From: Notospermus geniculatus
Lineage: Eukaryota > Nemertea > Pilidiophora > Heteronemertea > Lineidae
Direction: 5' to 3'
Length of the DNA stretch: 64,000 nucleotides
Assembly: GCA_002633025.1 (NCBI GenBank)
Contig: NMRB01001202.1
Location: 44,418-108,417 of the forward strand
Of this stretch, positions 63,390 to 64,000 are shown piece by piece. The notes below the pieces were generated by a model. That model worked only from the letters and a program-made list of their open reading frames with translations. It had not been told where the DNA came from and did not search any database. Numbering within the stretch: position 1 is the first letter of the stretch; every line of letters begins with the position of its first letter. The translations under genes and the position numbers were made by a program.

Positions 63390-64000
63390 CGTTATTAAAT
63401 CAACTTGGAATTATCATTGACTGAGAACAGGAAAATAACCTGTTTTGTTTTAAGAACTGTTGACTCGAGGTGCTGTTATTATTGTAATGTCAACATGTTA
63501 TGCCCCGTGAATAAATTTATTTGTCGATCCTTCTTGGGACGACTAATCCTCGTCGCCGGCAAATAAACACTCTCCCTTTGAATGGAGGTGCGAGGCCAGT
63601 TCTATTATGCCCCTACCGGGATGTGTTGAAAAGATTTCGGTCTCTTTTGTATACACGGATTTCCACCAGCTCAGGTAGCTCGGGCATTTGCGCGACCCGC
63701 CTGCTTCACCAAACCAATGAACTTGCCAGCTGAACGGGCAGGTCGTGCATTTGCACGACCCGCCCGCTTCACGAGCAGTAAACTGGTATCAGCTGAACGC
63801 GCAGGTCGTGTAAAATTGATGACAAAGCGTAGTCTACTTCATAAGGATAATAAGCAAAAAGTCAATCTCCAGAATTCACAAATTTTCGACCCCAACCGGG
63901 GTCTTTTTCAAGTGGAACTTTACAATCTGAAACTCTAGAAAAGACTACTTCATAAGGAGATAGAATTAAGGAACTGATAGAAGCATCGGTTAAAAAAAAG
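63390..64000. other. No gene recognised at the right end
   Basis: Beyond the cassette homology. Contains two similar GGTCGTG/CGACCCGCC segments (63690-63810) and paired CTACTTCATAAGGA words (63834, 63946), but no supported exon. Confidence 0.5.

Larger units (their letters stand above)
31431..63390. repeat. Tandem array of a cassette of about 13 kb, three units
   Basis: ORF B ends fall at 34037, 47506 and 60567, spacings of 13.5 and 13.1 kb. Units 1 and 2 match at 31431-32600/46314-47500, 34032-35125/47500-48595, 35205-38210/49735-52100, 38490-38650/55370-55578, 38880-39240/55630-56000 and 40350-40990/56886-57765. Unit 3 matches unit 1 over ORF B, ORF A and up to the sequence ATACCTACCCTGAT near 63384. 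Differences are mostly inserted elements. Units 1 and 3 look closer to each other than to unit 2 within ORF A. Confidence 0.85.

Overview
The window looks like nuclear DNA of a marine invertebrate animal. It has spliced genes with GT-AG introns, a tRNA-headed SINE family, many terminal-inverted-repeat (TIR) elements, degenerate TTAGGG-like DNA, and proteins of the calmodulin and LamG/PAN type. A deuterostome such as a hemichordate, echinoderm or amphioxus fits, but I cannot name the species from sequence alone. Coding density is low and most of the window is layered non-autonomous DNA transposons.

Layout: 1-1341 (+) holds the tail of one ORF and a complete second ORF of an unrecognised protein family, here called ORF A and ORF B. 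1.9-7.1 kb is transposon-rich, including a decayed Harbinger (HARBI1-like) transposase and a roughly 430-bp direct repeat. 8.3-13.0 kb (-) is a complete five-exon calmodulin-like gene of 155 codons. 15.4-17.4 kb (-) is a second calmodulin-like gene, visible only from EF-hand 1 to the stop, with altered third and fourth loops. 18.8-22.1 kb (-) is the 3' end of a probable secreted lectin-like gene, one exon for a LamG jelly-roll domain and one for a PAN/apple domain. 22-31 kb is almost entirely foldback elements, tRNA-like sequences and Harbinger remnants. 30.4-31.4 kb may hold a short divergent gene pair.

From about 31.4 kb to the end, a cassette of about 13 kb is repeated. Each copy has ORF B preceded on the minus strand by ORF A, with ORF B ends at about 34.0, 47.5 and 60.6 kb. 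Units 1 and 2 also share several kb of flanking DNA, including a SINE. Every ORF A copy and every minus-strand ORF B copy carries a lesion (frameshift, small duplication or inserted element). The plus-strand ORF B at 253-1341 is open throughout. Comparing the units gives empty sites that define inserted elements with TTAA and 8-bp target duplications.

The clearest unusual observation is in the complete calmodulin-like gene. A 332-bp hAT-like element sits exactly on the exon 3/intron 3 splice donor, and its perfect 8-bp target duplication has copied the donor to both ends of the element.
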